Source: Mariniblastus sp. (GTDB lineage: Bacteria; Planctomycetota; Planctomycetia; Pirellulales; Pirellulaceae). From it: 64,000 nt of DNA. Shown here one piece after another: positions 61,961-64,000 of the stretch (position 1 is its first letter; each line of letters begins with the position of its first letter). A program made the translations under genes and the position numbers. Under the pieces are notes generated by a model, which saw only the letters and a list, made by a program, of their open reading frames with translations, made no database searches and was not told where the DNA came from. The stretch is taken from positions 1 to 64,000 of the forward strand of contig JAPKBL010000011.1 in NCBI GenBank assembly GCA_028823415.1. Reading direction: 5' to 3'.

Positions 61961-64000
61961 TTAGAGTAATTCGTCGAGCGTTGACCAATCAATATCATTT
62001 CGCGTATTTATTCGCATGACTAATGCGGGAGCGGCGGGCTGGCTCTCCAGCAAACGATACGCAACATTGGCAAGAGGGACATCCTCTCCCTCAAAACAGA
62101 GCACAAAATTCCCTTGAGTTCCGTGAACCGCACAATTCTTTAAATTGAATTTACTTTCCAAAATTCTCGGCAACATCGACTCGCCGGAAAGCGCCGGCAT
62201 CCCGACCATCAGGCGGCAAGTTCCACCACAATCGTCAACTTTTGGCCTCGCCTCACGCACACGATCTTTTGCCCATTTCACTAATTGCTCGGGGCCAATA
62301 TTCTCACTTTGTACCACGTCGTCTAATGAAACCTTTTTATACGCATTGGTTAACACTCGCTGAGCTGACATTCTAATTTGCTGCGGCAATTGACTTCTCA
62401 TTAGCGATGCATCGTTAAACACACTGACATAGTCTCCCCAGTCACGAATCAATGATTGGTAAACTTGCAATTCTGTTTTCAATATTTGTTGTTCTAAATC
62501 TCGGTTGATACTGTCGCTAAAAATTTGGTTCATATCGAACTCGTCGGTCGTCTCGACCTTCTCAACATCTTCGAATAACTCAAAATCAACTTGTATTTTT
62601 TCAAGTTTGTTTTTGAATTTAATGACCATCTCTCGCGTCGATGTTAATTTACGGGTCACTGTCCGGTAGTAGGAGGTAGCGAAACGCGTGTAAAAATCGG
62701 TACACCGGGCATCGCAGTAAGCACTGACCGCATGATCGAATCGTTTCTCAAACTCTCGACTCGACCTTGCTCGTTCGTCGGAAAACGGACGTAAATCATT
62801 CAGGTTGGCCCCCAGTTCCGAGCGATGATTGCGAATCGATTGCTTGAGCTTTACCTGAAGCCCGTCGAGCCGTCCAAGTAAACAATCGATCGACCGTTGA
62901 GCCTTAAAAATATTCAGCTCTTGGTTACTGACCATTTTCAATATCTCTGCCCGCAAGCGTTCCGCATCGTCATTGGCCAGGTTCTGAATGAGTTCTTCCA
63001 TTTCATGGCAGACTTCCAACTTAACTTCGTCGGTGTCTCGAGCGTCGGACGAACCGAACACACCATCTAGAAACTCCTGAATCGTACGTCTCGAATCGTT
63101 CGAACTCGTCAAGGCAATTTCTTTGGCGTCGGAGACGATTGTCCCGATTTTTCCATCAAATACTATCTCTGCGGTCGCAGAGATTCGCTGTACTAACTGA
63201 GATTCACCTAAACCTAACATCTCAATTTGTCGGTCAACAAATTCATTCGCATTAAATTGAATGCCGCGGTCACCGCCTAGCCAACGATAAACTAACCCGC
63301 TCGCCACGCGACTGACCGCGTCTTGTCCTGTTTTTAAATTCCCCGGCCCAGTCGAGCTCATTCCAAAAGTACGCAAGGAAAAATGATCAAAATCAGACTC
63401 AATATCTCGGCACTTATCTAAAAATTCAGCGCAACGAGAAGTGGTCGATAAATAAAGGTACTCCGCGACTTGATCAAGATTTTTATCGAATTCACTCGCC
63501 CGCAGGTCATGTCCAAGATCATTAAAGTAAGTAAAGTCAAACGGCGGCTCATTTTCGAAATCAGGTAACCCGATCGTCGAATCTCCCGTGAATCCACGCT
63601 CAACAAAGTGCCGCATCTCAGTCAAAAATGAAATGGCATTGGCCGTCGAGAGGGTCGGATCACGTGTTTGCTTGCATGTCGAATGCAACAGAATCCCAGA
63701 AAGCGTACTGGAATCAATATTATTCTCGTTCATCAATAGTTTGAGCGTGTAGGCCAGGTCCAAGGCCATTCCGCTTCCGACGCCGCCGCTTATTGACGTC
63801 ACCAAAAATACGCGAGGCGATAATTCCCCAGGATCGATGTTCAACTTGTCTGCTGATTTTGCCAAATTTTCGACCTCCATAATCTTACGAAGGCTCTCCT
63901 GAATTCGATTGCAAATCATGTCGAAGTGATCTGCAAAAGCCAGTCTTCCAAGCGGCCGCAAACCCTCAGTTTGCAACGATCGTGGAACATTATAAATCCA
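61961..64000 (-). CDS. Tubulin-like domain protein (PF13809-like), 5' end outside the window
   Basis: The frame is open to the right edge, so the N-terminus is missing; the visible part is about 679 residues. The tubulin/FtsZ glycine-rich phosphate loop is seen as SISGGVGSGMALDLAY (63758-63795), the counterpart of GGGTGSG in FtsZ. After the GTPase-like region (up to about residue 250) the rest is mainly helical and rich in charged residues, including probable coiled coil (about 320-500). It ends with a beta-strand-rich section (CAVHGTQGNFVLCFEGED, APALVMRINTRND). Proteins of this size with a tubulin-like domain occur in planctomycetes and some other bacteria; they are not FtsZ, and their role is unknown. 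The stop is 40 bp from that of the convergent deoxyhypusine synthase-like gene. Confidence 0.8.
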   Translation of the reverse strand, partial: WIYNVPRSLQTEGLRPLGRLAFADHFDMICNRIQESLRKIMEVENLAKSADKLNIDPGELSPRVFLVTSISGGVGSGMALDLAYTLKLLMNENNIDSSTLSGILLHSTCKQTRDPTLSTANAISFLTEMRHFVERGFTGDSTIGLPDFENEPPFDFTYFNDLGHDLRASEFDKNLDQVAEYLYLSTTSRCAEFLDKCRDIESDFDHFSLRTFGMSSTGPGNLKTGQDAVSRVASGLVYRWLGGDRGIQFNANEFVDRQIEMLGLGESQLVQRISATAEIVFDGKIGTIVSDAKEIALTSSNDSRRTIQEFLDGVFGSSDARDTDEVKLEVCHEMEELIQNLANDDAERLRAEILKMVSNQELNIFKAQRSIDCLLGRLDGLQVKLKQSIRNHRSELGANLNDLRPFSDERARSSREFEKRFDHAVSAYCDARCTDFYTRFATSYYRTVTRKLTSTREMVIKFKNKLEKIQVDFELFEDVEKVETTDEFDMNQIFSDSINRDLEQQILKTELQVYQSLIRDWGDYVSVFNDASLMRSQLPQQIRMSAQRVLTNAYKKVSLDDVVQSENIGPEQLVKWAKDRVREARPKVDDCGGTCRLMVGMPALSGESMLPRILESKFNLKNCAVHGTQGNFVLCFEGEDVPLANVAYRLLESQPAAPALVMRINTRNDIDWSTLDELL

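Overview
The window looks like a chromosomal segment of a planctomycete, most likely of the Pirellulales. The strongest signs are two copies of the planctomycete-type pair PSCyt1/PSCyt2/PSD1 (DUF1549/DUF1553) plus DUF1501, a TIGR02603-type NHL/HEAT/c-type cytochrome protein, a DUF1080 protein, Tat-exported Gfo/Idh/MocA oxidoreductases, a moderate GC content, and KdsC next to a very large LptC/OstA-like protein, which implies a Gram-negative type envelope. No rRNA, tRNA, CRISPR array, insertion sequence or prophage was recognised. Most of the window is ordinary chromosomal gene content.

Layout. 1-4.9 kb: a 19-bp tandem repeat at the end of a small hypothetical gene, then a minus-strand PSD1-DUF1501 pair. 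5.3-8.0 kb: a rhomboid protease and a membrane-anchored protein of unknown function with a clear intrinsic terminator. 8.4-16.2 kb: a plus-strand MacAB-TolC-like export system (outer-membrane lipoprotein, HlyD-type adaptor with C-terminal EF-hands, ATPase, permease). 16.5-24.9 kb: argH, a HEAT-repeat protein, a small secreted protein and carB. 25.2-30.5 kb: a biotin cluster bioA-bioB-bioF-bioH-bioC without bioD. 30.7-34.6 kb: kdsC and the LptC/OstA-like protein. 34.7-37.3 kb: a secreted MsrB, a TVP38/DedA-like membrane protein and a crotonase-family enzyme.

37.29-37.81 kb is an intergenic region and holds the most notable signal. A canonical sigma-54 promoter (GG-N10-GC) is preceded, at about -139 and -120, by two related inverted repeats that look like enhancer-binding-protein sites. 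The predicted start base leads straight into a compact RNA of about 72 nt, closed by a perfect 10-bp stem and followed by a U-rich tract. A second strong terminator lies 15 nt further on. I read this as a candidate sigma-54-dependent small regulatory RNA that is not linked to any protein gene. Its C-rich unpaired region and CCUCC loop could pair with Shine-Dalgarno sequences.

37.8-39.1 kb: a secreted protein of unknown function, possibly with a leaderless mRNA. 39.2-48.2 kb: six minus-strand genes that appear to form one secreted/catabolic cluster (PSD1, DUF1501, DUF1080, Gfo/Idh/MocA, esterase, PhyH). 48.4-50.8 kb: a threonine/serine dehydratase-like enzyme and a second Tat-exported Gfo/Idh/MocA protein sharing a bidirectional terminator. 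50.8-51.8 kb: sparse sequence with one small membrane protein. 51.8-56.1 kb: coaD, a 6-pyruvoyl-tetrahydropterin synthase-like protein with an SDR (a plausible biopterin route), and divergently homogentisate dioxygenase with a flavin reductase. 56.2-64 kb: the cytochrome protein, a methyltransferase, an unknown protein, a deoxyhypusine synthase-like enzyme, and the 3' part of a gene for a bacterial tubulin-like protein that runs off the right edge.
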